Shown here in pieces: positions 30,841-39,234 of a DNA stretch of 64,000 nt; within the stretch, counting starts at the first letter, position 1; every line of letters begins with the position of its first letter. The notes under the pieces were generated by a model. The model saw only the letters and a program-made list of their open reading frames with translations, did no database searches and was not told the DNA's origin. The stretch comes from CAYZED01 sp964477445 (lineage in GTDB: Bacteria > Bacillota > Clostridia > Lutisporales > Lutisporaceae). A program made the translations under genes and the position numbers. Location: positions 124,001 through 188,000 of the forward strand of contig CAYZED010000003.1 of assembly GCA_964477445.1 (NCBI GenBank), given 5' to 3'.

Positions 30841-31008
30841 TCCTTGACCAATGTTTGTTTGCCAGTTGATTTTTCATAATAAAATCAACATGGATGCATA
30901 GTTTTGAAATTCGAACAAATTTAGAATTACTTAATCTGATTTCATAGTCGAAGATGATTAGTTTCGTAAGACTTCAAGGTATTCTAATGTACAGTATTTA
31001 TTTATTAT

Positions 31009-31058
31009 GTACGAATTTGCTTTAATTTATAAAGATTATTTGAAACGCAAATTAGTAC
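31009..31058. repeat. Diverged sub-element E4 upstream of parB
   Basis: GTACGAATTTGC / GCAAATTAGTAC arms correspond to those of E1-E3, but the TTC/GAA pairs are TGC/GCA here, again paired. A short CGGC-GAA-GCCG hairpin follows at 31070-31079. An ATG at 31007 would read through this copy in the parB frame. Confidence 0.7.
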
Positions 31059-31105
31059 TTGATAACCGCGGCGAAGCCGACTCTATTTTGATCAAGGAGA
31101 AGAAA

Positions 31106-32008
31106 TTGAAAACAAATGATAAATCTATAGAAAAAAGAAGAGGACTCGGTAAAGGATTAAATGCTCTCATCCCATCAATGGAAGATGAAGACGTGATTAT
31201 TCATGAGCCAAATAACAACGGACTTTATACTATAGATATAGACAAAATTGATTCAAATAAAAACCAGCCAAGAAAATTCTTTAACGACGACAAAATTGCT
31301 GAGCTAGCTCAATCAATAAGCGAGCATGGGGTAGTACAGCCAATTGTAGTAACAAAAGTGATTAGCGACAGTGTTGAACAAAGATATATGATAATCGCAG
31401 GGGAAAGAAGATGGAGAGCATCTAAAGTCGCTGGCTTAAAACAGGTTCCAGCAATTATTAAGGATTACTCAGAAAAAACAATAATGGAAGTTGCTTTGAT
31501 TGAAAACCTACAAAGAGAAGATTTAAATCCAATAGAAGAAGCACTTGCATTTAGAGCCTTAATTGATGACTACAAAATGACCCAAGATGAAATTGCGAAA
31601 AGAATTGGAAAAAGCAGATCTGCGGTTGCAAACACTTTGAGACTTCTTAATTTACCTGAGTTAGTAAGAGAAATGCTCATTACAGGAAAAATAACAGCAG
31701 GTCATGGTAGAGCGATACTTAGCCTTGAAGGCGAACAAAATCAAATTGATGCAGCACAAAGAGCGTCTTCAGATGGGCTAAATGTGAGAGAAGCAGAAGC
31801 GCTAAAGAGAGATAATATTAATAAAAAAATGTCAAATCAAAATAAAATAGCAGTAATTAAAGATCATCAAATAATTACAATAGAAGATGATCTAATGAAA
31901 AATTTAGGCACAAAGGTTAAAATTCACTACAAAAAAGGATCCGGGAAAATAGAGATTTCATTTACAAGTGATGATGATTTAAACAGACTTATTGAATTAT
32001 TCAATTAA
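31106..32008 (+). CDS. parB: Chromosome partitioning protein ParB (Spo0J)
   Basis: A 300-residue CTP-dependent clamp that loads at parS. N-terminal RRGLGKGLNALIPS; ParB/Srx domain with NKNQPRKFFND, IVQ-like VVQPIVV and the GERRWRASKVAGL box; HTH MTQDEIAKRIGKSRSAVANTLRLL; C-terminal dimer domain. The frame is open from an ATG at 31007, but the first 33 residues then come from repeat E4. The TTG at 31106, 6 nt after AAGGAGAAG, gives the standard family N-terminus and is preferred. Two parS sites are nearby. Confidence 0.94.
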   Translation: MKTNDKSIEKRRGLGKGLNALIPSMEDEDVIIHEPNNNGLYTIDIDKIDSNKNQPRKFFNDDKIAELAQSISEHGVVQPIVVTKVISDSVEQRYMIIAGERRWRASKVAGLKQVPAIIKDYSEKTIMEVALIENLQREDLNPIEEALAFRALIDDYKMTQDEIAKRIGKSRSAVANTLRLLNLPELVREMLITGKITAGHGRAILSLEGEQNQIDAAQRASSDGLNVREAEALKRDNINKKMSNQNKIAVIKDHQIITIEDDLMKNLGTKVKIHYKKGSGKIEISFTSDDDLNRLIELFN

Positions 32009-32273
32009 TTTCAAGGTTTTCAGCAGAAAAAACTAATAAAAGTTGTGTCAAAAAATAAAACAATTAAGAAAACATCAAGCGGTGCATAAATACATAAAAG
32101 GAATTTTAATCCTGCGGTTTAAACGCTGTATATTGTGTTTAAAATACTATAACAATACCATATGTAGTTAGAATAAAAAAAGCCATTAAATCTAAATTAA
32201 ACGAGGATAACGGCGCCGTTGAAAAACGAAAAAGACACTTTCGCAAAAAATGAATAATATAACGAGGATCAAC

Positions 32274-33422
32274 ATGACATATTTTGACAATGCCTCAACC
32301 TCCAATTTTAAGCCCAGAGAAGTAATAAATTCTTATAAAAAAGCACTTACAGAAATAAATGGTAATCCAGGTCGCGGTGCACACCGAGTATCCATTGATG
32401 CAGGAAGAGCACTTTTTAATGCTAGAGAGAATATAAGTGGATTTTTTAATGTATCTTGCGAAAATTTAATATTTTCATCAAATGCGACAGAAGCGCTAAA
32501 TGTAGGAATCTTAGGATTGATATACCCTGGCGACCACGTAATAACTACAGTAACGGAGCATAATTCAGTTAATAGGCCATTAGGATACTTAAAAACTCTT
32601 GGCGTTGAAGTTAGCATAGCTGAATCTATGGAAGATGGATTTACTTCAGTAGAAAGTATTAAGGGAAAAATTCAAAGCAATACAAAACTAATTATAGTAA
32701 ATCATCAATCCAATGTAACTGGTGTCATTCAGCCAATCGATGAAATTGGAACTTTTGCTAAAGAAAAAGGAATCTATTTTCTAGTGGATGGAGCTCAAAG
32801 CGTTGGACATATGAAACTTGATATTGGAAATACACCTGTTGATTTTTTTGTTGGAACAGGACACAAAGCATTACTTGGACCTCAGGGAACAGCATTTTTC
32901 TATATAAAAGATGGAATTTCGGTTAGACCATTAATTCATGGCGGAACCGGAAGTGACTCCGAAAGTGAAATACAACCGTCGATTCTTCCGGATAAGTTTG
33001 AGAGTGGTACTCCAAATTTGCCTGGGATACTTGGACTCTCGGCCGGAATTGATTTTATTAGAAAGAATTCACTATCTGAAATTATTAAAAAAGAAAAAGA
33101 ATTAAGGGCATATTTTGTGGAAGAAATATTAGATCTTAGTGGGAGCCTTAACATTAAATTAGAAGGTTATATCAAGGAGCATAGTTATGGCCCGATTTGT
33201 TCGGTCACGATAGCAGGAATTGATTCTTCTGAACTCTCGTATAGATTAGATTCTGAATACAACATAATGACAAGACCAGGGTTGCAATGCGCACCAAATA
33301 TTCATAGAAGAATGGGAACATTAGAGAGCGGCACAGTAAGATTTAGCTTTAATTTTAATAATAGTTTTTTAGAAATTGAAGAAGCCATTGATGCATTGAT
33401 AAGAATCAGTGGAAGAATTTAA
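32274..33422 (+). CDS. Class V aminotransferase, cysteine desulfurase-like
   Basis: About 382 residues of a PLP enzyme of the cysteine desulfurase-like family often found in Clostridia. The start MTYFDNASTS, EHNSV near residue 100, DGAQSVGH and the PLP lysine in GTGHKALLGPQG (about residue 203) are clear. A cysteine in RPGLQCAPNIHRRMGT (about residue 340) matches the catalytic Cys region of that group (typically GLHCAP). It would supply sulfur or remove it from cysteine. ATG 32274 follows ACGAGGATCAAC; the frame is open eight codons further upstream without a ribosome site. The 32009-32273 gap holds a palindrome AACGGCGCCGTT but no gene. Confidence 0.88.
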   Translation: MTYFDNASTSNFKPREVINSYKKALTEINGNPGRGAHRVSIDAGRALFNARENISGFFNVSCENLIFSSNATEALNVGILGLIYPGDHVITTVTEHNSVNRPLGYLKTLGVEVSIAESMEDGFTSVESIKGKIQSNTKLIIVNHQSNVTGVIQPIDEIGTFAKEKGIYFLVDGAQSVGHMKLDIGNTPVDFFVGTGHKALLGPQGTAFFYIKDGISVRPLIHGGTGSDSESEIQPSILPDKFESGTPNLPGILGLSAGIDFIRKNSLSEIIKKEKELRAYFVEEILDLSGSLNIKLEGYIKEHSYGPICSVTIAGIDSSELSYRLDSEYNIMTRPGLQCAPNIHRRMGTLESGTVRFSFNFNNSFLEIEEAIDALIRISGRI

Positions 33423-33443
33423 AATAATATTAACGAGGTATTT

Positions 33444-33935
33444 ATGACAAACAAAATTTATGGCATAGACTTAACAGCTATTATAATTGTATTAGTTATT
33501 TGCATATTAGCATTTTTAGTTTGGAATGTTTTAATCACATTGAACCTTAGAACCATGATTAAAAAGTATAAGAAGCTGATGAGGGGTTCCACAGCAAATA
33601 CACTTGAATCAACGATTTTTCAAAATCTCGAAAAAATTGAAAAGGCATGTACTAAAGTTGATAGTTTGGAAGAAACACTTGGAGAAATAAATAGAAGAAT
33701 CGATAATAGCATAAAAAAAGTTGCAGTTGTGAGATTTAATGCTTTTAGTGATACAGGTAGTGATTTAAGCTACTCTATAGCCTTACTTAATGATTTAAAT
33801 ACAGGTCTAATTCTTACTGGAATATATGGACGAAATGAATCTTATACATATGCAAAACCAGTTTCAGAAGGGGTATCAAAATACCCACTTTCTAGTGAAG
33901 AAGAAGAGGCATTGAAGAATGCTATAGCGAAATAA
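33444..33935 (+). CDS. DUF4446 family membrane-anchored protein
   Basis: A 163-residue protein with one N-terminal membrane helix (AIIIVLVICILAFLVWNVLI), a coiled-coil stretch and a conserved C-terminal part: VVRFNAFSDTGSDLSYSIALL, then GIYGRNESYTYAKPVSEG and LSSEEEEAL. This matches the DUF4446 family, commonly near parB in Clostridia; function unknown. It starts 21 nt after the desulfurase-like gene and ends before a strong terminator. Confidence 0.88.
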   Translation: MTNKIYGIDLTAIIIVLVICILAFLVWNVLITLNLRTMIKKYKKLMRGSTANTLESTIFQNLEKIEKACTKVDSLEETLGEINRRIDNSIKKVAVVRFNAFSDTGSDLSYSIALLNDLNTGLILTGIYGRNESYTYAKPVSEGVSKYPLSSEEEEALKNAIAK

Positions 33936-34012
33936 CAAGAAGAAATATTGAAGAAAACTATTTTTAGTAAAGAAAAAGAAACAATGCAGAAGTAAAATAA
34001 CATATTATGCTA

Positions 34013-34057
34013 AACACGGCTGCCCAATGTATAACAACGTTGGGCAGCCGTGTTTTT
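34013..34057. terminator. Strong bidirectional terminator
   Basis: Perfect 15-bp stem AACACGGCTGCCCAA / TTGGGCAGCCGTGTT, followed by TTT on the plus strand. It separates the parB arm from the convergent TetR gene. Confidence 0.92.
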
Positions 34058-34063
34058 ATATGT

Positions 34064-34666
34064 TTATTTTTTTAATCCAGCAAAAAAAATCTCTAAAGTT
34101 TGGTGAAATTTCATTTTCAAGTCATCGACACCTTTATTAACACACCACGAATATAACACCCCAACTATGAGAGGATATGTTAAATCAAATAGTCCATCAG
34201 AGGAAATGTCCTTACGAAAAATGTTTAGCGTTTTTCCTTCAGTAAAAAAATCAAAGTAAGGAGACCAAAACTCTTTTGAACGAACTGCTAAAAATTCATA
34301 TTGGTTATGAGAGAGCAGTAGGGTGTCAGATAATGCTACTGTAATTTCGTTGCAACCAAATTCTGAATAGACACTTAAAAGCTCATTCAAAAAAATGTAC
34401 ATTTTTGTTTCAGGAGGTAACTTGCTATCAATATTATCACAAAATATTTTGAAGCTATTAAGCTGTTGCTTTGAATTTTCAAATAAAATTTCTTCTTTAT
34501 ACTTAAAGTGCTTATAAAAAGCGGTCGACGAGATACCGACAGCTTCTGAAATTTCAGCAACAGTAACTTTTGACCATCCTCTTTCTGCAAATAGTTTAGT
34601 TGCAACTTCAACTATTTGTGCCTTTCTGTTTTTTGGACGCCGTTTTATTTCTTTATTCTGTTCCAT
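34064..34666 (-). CDS. TetR/AcrR family transcriptional regulator
   Basis: A 200-residue regulator with the TetR HTH near the N-terminus: IVEVATKLFAERGWSKVTVAEISEAVGISSTAFYKHFKYKEEIL (in pieces, residues 18-62). The C-terminal ligand-binding half is not diagnostic. The ATG at 34666 has GGAGGATAAA upstream and is preferred over an ATG six codons earlier. It diverges from the peptidase-serine dehydratase cluster, and the region between holds symmetric sites that it may bind. Confidence 0.88.
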   Translation of the reverse strand: MEQNKEIKRRPKNRKAQIVEVATKLFAERGWSKVTVAEISEAVGISSTAFYKHFKYKEEILFENSKQQLNSFKIFCDNIDSKLPPETKMYIFLNELLSVYSEFGCNEITVALSDTLLLSHNQYEFLAVRSKEFWSPYFDFFTEGKTLNIFRKDISSDGLFDLTYPLIVGVLYSWCVNKGVDDLKMKFHQTLEIFFAGLKK

Positions 34667-34700
34667 TTTATCCTCCGCAGTCATTTAAGTTCACCTAAAC

Positions 34701-34846
34701 TACACACTGTGTATTCGTAATTTCGAAAATATAATTTTTTGTCACGATATTTATAAGTATAAATTTTTCTATTGACATAAATTATATTGAAGAGCATATT
34801 TAAGTTTATAAAAACCAATGTTTATAAACTTAAGTTGTGTACACAA
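34701..34846. promoter_or_regulatory. Divergent regulatory region with three inverted repeats
   Basis: TACACACTGTGTA (34701-34713) and TTGTGTACACAA (34835-34846) are perfect palindromes sharing TGTGTA; they are candidate TetR operators. Between them, TTAAGTTTATAAA and TTTATAAACTTAA (34800-34833) form a 13-bp inverted repeat with an 8-nt spacer. A TTGACA at 34773 may be a -35 for the rightward genes. Confidence 0.55.
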
Positions 34847-34941
34847 TTGTTTTAACAGAAAACAGTAGTAATAGCAATAATATAAAATCTATAGCGAAAG
34901 CTTTAAATATATGTACAAACATACGAGAGGGGAAATACTGA

Positions 34942-36216
34942 ATGAAAAATGCCGACTTAGCAAACATCTACAAAAAAAGAAGAAACAAATTGATGACTCA
35001 AATGGAAAGCGGGGTAGCAATAATTAGGCAGTCCTTTACAGCTACAGATATCTTATTGAAAGATAAGAATTTAGAATATCTAACTGGAATAAAAGAGGAA
35101 AATACTATTTTGTTGTTAGCGAAAAATGGCATTTCAATTAATTTTTGGGAGACTCAAAAGACAGAAAATGTAGGAAGAGGAGATATAGTTCATGAAGTAT
35201 TGTTTGTTCGTGAACTTTCCGAAAGAGAAAAAGCGATTGATGGAGATAGTAGTAACGAGGATAAAATAAAAAGTGAAACAGGTGTCGATGCCGTATTAAG
35301 TTTAAACCAATTTGACTCAATTATTGGAGCTTCTTTAGTAAAAACTGAGACGCTTTGGGTAAATATTGCAGCTCCGTATAGCTTATCAAAACCATTAAGT
35401 GATGATTTAATAAGATTAAATCAAATCAAGGAAAGATTTTTGTGGTTGAATATTAAAAATATTGCACCTCTTATTCATGAAATGAGAAGAATTAAAGATG
35501 ATTATGAGATCGAGTGTTTAAAAGAAGCATTTAAAATACATACCGAAGTTTTTGAAAAAATAATGTCCAGTTTGAAGCCAGGAGATAATGAAGCAAAAGG
35601 TAAAGCTATATGGGATTATGAGACGGCTATGAAAGGAACAACTGTTTCAGGCAACACTTTGGACAATTATGCAAATAACATCATTGTTGCAGCAGGCGAA
35701 AATACAACTATTGGACACTACATGGATAATAATCAAGAAATAAAAGATGGGGATTTGATTTTAATTGATTCGGGGGTATCAGTAAATGGGTATTCTTCTG
35801 ACATTACAAGGACATTCCCAGCAAACGGGGAATTTACTGATAGACAAAGAGAATTATATGAAATTGCTTTAGAAGCACAAAAAGCTGCAATATCAACAAT
35901 GAGAGCAGGTTCAACATCAAGAATAGCTCATAGGGCTGTTTTTGACACCTGGAAGAAATATGGCTTGGAAAAGTATGGTTATGGAACGTGTGGGCATCCT
36001 GTAGGATTGAATATTCATGATTCAAACGGATGGAAATCCGATGATGATAAACCATTTGAACAGGGAGTTGTTTTAGTAATTGAACCATTTCTATCTATAC
36101 CAGGAGAAGTAGGAATTAGAATAGAAGATGGTGTATTGATTACGAAAGATGGTTGTGAAGTTCTTTCGGGTCCGGCCGTGGAAATTAATGACATAGAAAG
36201 ATTGTGTAAAAATTAG
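34942..36216 (+). CDS. M24 family metallopeptidase (Xaa-Pro aminopeptidase-like)
   Basis: A 424-residue pita-bread peptidase with an N-terminal creatinase-type domain. Metal ligands of the C-terminal domain are visible: LIDSGVSV and SSDITRTF (two Asp), CGHPVGLNIHD (His), VIEPFL (Glu) and GIRIEDGV (Glu). The HxxGLNIHD form resembles aminopeptidase P. It likely trims Xaa-Pro peptides in the cytoplasm. AGAGGGG precedes the ATG. Next genes: serine dehydratase and an amidohydrolase, suggesting peptide and amino acid fermentation. Confidence 0.9.
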   Translation: MKNADLANIYKKRRNKLMTQMESGVAIIRQSFTATDILLKDKNLEYLTGIKEENTILLLAKNGISINFWETQKTENVGRGDIVHEVLFVRELSEREKAIDGDSSNEDKIKSETGVDAVLSLNQFDSIIGASLVKTETLWVNIAAPYSLSKPLSDDLIRLNQIKERFLWLNIKNIAPLIHEMRRIKDDYEIECLKEAFKIHTEVFEKIMSSLKPGDNEAKGKAIWDYETAMKGTTVSGNTLDNYANNIIVAAGENTTIGHYMDNNQEIKDGDLILIDSGVSVNGYSSDITRTFPANGEFTDRQRELYEIALEAQKAAISTMRAGSTSRIAHRAVFDTWKKYGLEKYGYGTCGHPVGLNIHDSNGWKSDDDKPFEQGVVLVIEPFLSIPGEVGIRIEDGVLITKDGCEVLSGPAVEINDIERLCKN

Positions 36217-36282
36217 TGAAAGGACAATAAATCAAATTATTACAAACCACGTATATAAAAAAGATAGGAATGAGGGGATAAT

Positions 36283-37890
36283 ATGAGTGCTGATATATTT
36301 AATGATGTACTGGGTCCTATAATGATGGGACCTTCCAGTTCACATACTGCAGGTCCAGTAAGAATAGGACGGATGGCCCGTGATGTATCTAAAGGTGCTA
36401 TGCGTGTAAGAATTCTCTTTAGCAAGAGTGGTTCATACGCAGGAACATATAAAGGGCAGGGATCAGATATTGGATTCACTTCTGGCATTTTAGGATGGGA
36501 TGCAGATGATAGTAGAATTTCTGATGCATTAGAGTTTGCCAAAAATAATGGTTATGATATTTCATTTGAAATTGTAAATGATTCATTTTCGCATCCGAAC
36601 ACGGCAATAATCAATTTTTATGAGAATGAAACGCTTACGACAAGTTTGGAAACTATTTCTCTTGGTGGTGCTGTCGTAGAAATCAAAGAAATAAATGGAT
36701 TCAATATTCAGATACCTGGAGATAGTCATGAGTTGATTATATATGGAAAAAATAAAGAAGAAACTGAAGATATTAAGAATCAGATTGTAAAAATTATTGT
36801 CGATTCAGAAAATATTGTATTACAGTATAGAGAACTTAAAACTAAAGATAATACAAAGATGAATGATTTGATATTTTATGATTCAGATGTTCAGTTTGCG
36901 CTACATTTTACTACGAAAAATATTGTCTCAGAAAGAGTTTTAGAAGAAATATCAGAAGTAAAAGGAATTAAAAAAGTTCACAAAATTTCTCCGGTTCTCC
37001 CTGTAGTTTTTAGGAACGGGAAAGATGTGCCGTTTAATACTGCAAAAGAAATGGAAGAGTACTTTGCAGGCAAAGAGTACGCTCTTTGGGAAGCTGGCCT
37101 ATTATATGAAAAAATTAGAAGCGGATGGACAGAAGAGCGCATATTTGAATACTGTGAAAAAATACTTGCAGCTATGGAAGAATCAATTGAATCAGGAATT
37201 AATCTAAAAAGTGATAAAGGATTCAAATTTCTAAAACCAAAAGCCGCTGAACTCAGAGTTGCTGAAGAAATGGGATTATTCATGGATACAGGAATACTGA
37301 ATCTAGCGACAGTCTTTGCTACGGCAGTAATGGAAAATAACAAGGCTATGGGGAAACTTGTCGCGGCGCCGACAGCCGGTTCAAGTGGCGTCATTCCTGC
37401 AATAATCGTATCGATTATGAAAAAAACAGATATAGACAGAATTAAGGCGATTAAAGGGTTACTTAGCGCCGGAATCATTGGTGTATTTATTCATAACCAA
37501 GCGACATTTGCTGCAGAAATAGCCGGATGTCAGGCAGAAAACGGATCATCAAGTGCTATGGCAGCAGCGGCATTGACTGATATGATGGGATATAAAGCGA
37601 ACGTTGGACTTAAATCAGCCGCTTTAGCACTCCAAAATATGCTTGGATTAATTTGTGATCCTGTGTGTGGAAGTGTTGAGATTCCGTGTATTAGTAGAAA
37701 CGTTTCGGCAGTAGCGAATGCTGTTGTCTCAGCAAATATGGTTATAGGTGGATTTGACCCTTATATACCTCTAGATGAGGTAATAATAACGATGGGAAAG
37801 GTTGGTCTAATGCTTCCACGAGAACTAAGGTGCACAGTATTAGGCGGCCTTTGTGAAACACCAACAGCGAAAAGATTACAAGAATTATAG
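36283..37890 (+). CDS. sdaB: L-serine ammonia-lyase, iron-sulfur type, single chain
   Basis: A 535-residue enzyme turning L-serine into pyruvate and ammonia. The N-terminal beta domain starts DVLGPIMMGPSSSHTAGPVRIG. The C-terminal alpha domain has AAPTAGSSGVIPA and the cluster cysteines in AGCQAENG, DPVCGSVEIPC. In Bacillus and many Clostridia these are two proteins (SdaAB and SdaAA); here they are fused, as in E. coli and some Clostridia. GAGGGG precedes the ATG. The product pyruvate can be fermented. Second in the three-gene cluster. Confidence 0.95.
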   Translation: MSADIFNDVLGPIMMGPSSSHTAGPVRIGRMARDVSKGAMRVRILFSKSGSYAGTYKGQGSDIGFTSGILGWDADDSRISDALEFAKNNGYDISFEIVNDSFSHPNTAIINFYENETLTTSLETISLGGAVVEIKEINGFNIQIPGDSHELIIYGKNKEETEDIKNQIVKIIVDSENIVLQYRELKTKDNTKMNDLIFYDSDVQFALHFTTKNIVSERVLEEISEVKGIKKVHKISPVLPVVFRNGKDVPFNTAKEMEEYFAGKEYALWEAGLLYEKIRSGWTEERIFEYCEKILAAMEESIESGINLKSDKGFKFLKPKAAELRVAEEMGLFMDTGILNLATVFATAVMENNKAMGKLVAAPTAGSSGVIPAIIVSIMKKTDIDRIKAIKGLLSAGIIGVFIHNQATFAAEIAGCQAENGSSSAMAAAALTDMMGYKANVGLKSAALALQNMLGLICDPVCGSVEIPCISRNVSAVANAVVSANMVIGGFDPYIPLDEVIITMGKVGLMLPRELRCTVLGGLCETPTAKRLQEL

Positions 37891-37929
37891 AATACTAATC
37901 TAAAGCTGAAAAAAAGAAGGGATATACTT

Positions 37930-39162
37930 ATGAATAATTGTATTCTTAAGGGCAGAATAATAGATGGGAACGGCGGAATCCCAATAGAAAAAGGAATTGT
38001 AATAGTAGAAAACGGCATAATTACAGCAGTAGGCAACGAGAGCGAATTTCAACTTGATGAAAATATTCCTGTTTTAGAAACTGATGATGGGAGTATAATG
38101 CCAGGATTCATTGATTGTCATACACATCTTGCAAGTATTGGAATGATGCCCGAAAAACTTTTTCTTAAACCAAAATACGATAGTTTGTTGGAAGCTGTTG
38201 CGGACGCAAAAAAGCTTCTTGAAGCTGGCTTTACATCATCGAGAGAAATGAGTGAGTTTGGACCGGCGCTCAAGAGAGCGATAAACAATGGTTTTATTCC
38301 AGGCCCGAAGCTGTTTGTTTCTGGGAAACTCATTAGTAGTACAAGTGGACATGGTGATGTGTGCTCTCTTATTGATCTAGATTACGTTCAAAAACAAAAC
38401 ACTATTGCATATTTAGCTGATGGAGTACAAGAATGTTTAAAAGGTGTCAGAATGCAATTTAGAGAAGGTGCGGATTTTATTAAAACATGCTCTACTGGTG
38501 GGGTAATGTCAAATAGCGATGAACCAGATACTAGCGAATTCTCATTTGAGGAACTAAGTGTCATGGTTCAAGAAGCAGAAAGACATAATACATATGTTGC
38601 ATCACACTCGCAAGGTACTCAAGGAATTTTAAAGGCATTGAAGGCGGGTATAAAATCAATTGAACATGGTATCTTCTTAAACGAAGAATGTGTTGAATTA
38701 ATGGTAAAAAATGATGTAACATACTGCCCAACGATTTCTATATTAAAGTCAATTGTTGACAATCCAAATGATGTTCCAGAATACGCATATCGAAAAGGGT
38801 TGATAGCAATTCAGTCACACCAAAAATCAGTTCAATTGGCAAAAAAAGCAGGAGTTAGAATTGTACTTGGTTCAGACTTTTTAGGAGGAGATTCACTCGC
38901 AACAGCATTTGGGGGCCAAGGGATAGAGTTTGTAAATTTAGTCAATTATGGACTTTCGCCGATGGAAGCAATAGTTGCTGGTACAAAAAACGGTGCTCGC
39001 TTGTTAAAAAAGTCAAAAGAAATTGGAACAATTGAAGTCGGAAAAAAAGCGGATATTGTTATGGTAAAAGGTAATCCATTAAAGGATATAAAGATTTTGG
39101 CAAATGCTGAAAGAATAAAATTTGTAATTCAAGATGGAGAAATTGTTAAAGAACATAAATGA
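37930..39162 (+). CDS. Amidohydrolase family protein (prolidase/imidazolonepropionase-like)
   Basis: A 410-residue metal-dependent hydrolase. It has the metal-binding HxH in GFIDCHTHLAS (about residue 65), KTCSTGGVMS (about 180), SHSQGTQGI and IEHGIFL His pairs, and LGSDFLGGDS with the catalytic Asp. The overall arrangement resembles amidohydrolases acting on dipeptides (for example Xaa-Pro or Xaa-Arg) or imidazolonepropionase; I cannot decide the substrate. With the M24 peptidase two genes upstream, a dipeptidase is plausible. GAAGGGATA precedes the ATG. Confidence 0.82.
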   Translation: MNNCILKGRIIDGNGGIPIEKGIVIVENGIITAVGNESEFQLDENIPVLETDDGSIMPGFIDCHTHLASIGMMPEKLFLKPKYDSLLEAVADAKKLLEAGFTSSREMSEFGPALKRAINNGFIPGPKLFVSGKLISSTSGHGDVCSLIDLDYVQKQNTIAYLADGVQECLKGVRMQFREGADFIKTCSTGGVMSNSDEPDTSEFSFEELSVMVQEAERHNTYVASHSQGTQGILKALKAGIKSIEHGIFLNEECVELMVKNDVTYCPTISILKSIVDNPNDVPEYAYRKGLIAIQSHQKSVQLAKKAGVRIVLGSDFLGGDSLATAFGGQGIEFVNLVNYGLSPMEAIVAGTKNGARLLKKSKEIGTIEVGKKADIVMVKGNPLKDIKILANAERIKFVIQDGEIVKEHK

Positions 39163-39184
39163 AAAATAAAATAGAATGAGTCAT

Positions 39185-39234
39185 GACAGGCATAGAAACA
39201 CTAGGATTAATTCAGATGCTTATGGCTTCGCCAT
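39185..39234 (-). repeat. Dispersed fragment of the parA-parB palindromic element
   Basis: On the minus strand GAAGCCATAAGCATCTGAAT continues as TAATCCTAGTGTTTCTAT. It matches the left arm of the array elements: GAAGCCATAAGCAT at 30314-30327 and AATCCTAGTGTTTCTAT at 30165-30181. It overlaps the end of the XRE regulator gene, whose last codons and stop are inside it. Confidence 0.75.

Larger units (their letters stand above)
30054..31060. repeat. Array of nested palindromic repeats between parA and parB
   Basis: About 1 kb without a gene. The part 30054-30840 is filled with complete and partial copies of a roughly 100-nt palindromic element plus about 63-nt sub-elements; a further diverged copy lies at 31009-31058. 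Each full copy has an outer stem beginning GCAT and ending ATAGC (with one bulged A), a middle stem of 8-9 bp, a conserved linker close to ACCGATAG, and an inner hairpin. Stem sequences differ between copies with matching changes on both sides, while the loop GCCATAGT is identical in three. The gap 30841-31008 shows nothing I recognise except AAAATCAAC / GTTGATTTT-type arms near 30865-30890. Confidence 0.85.
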
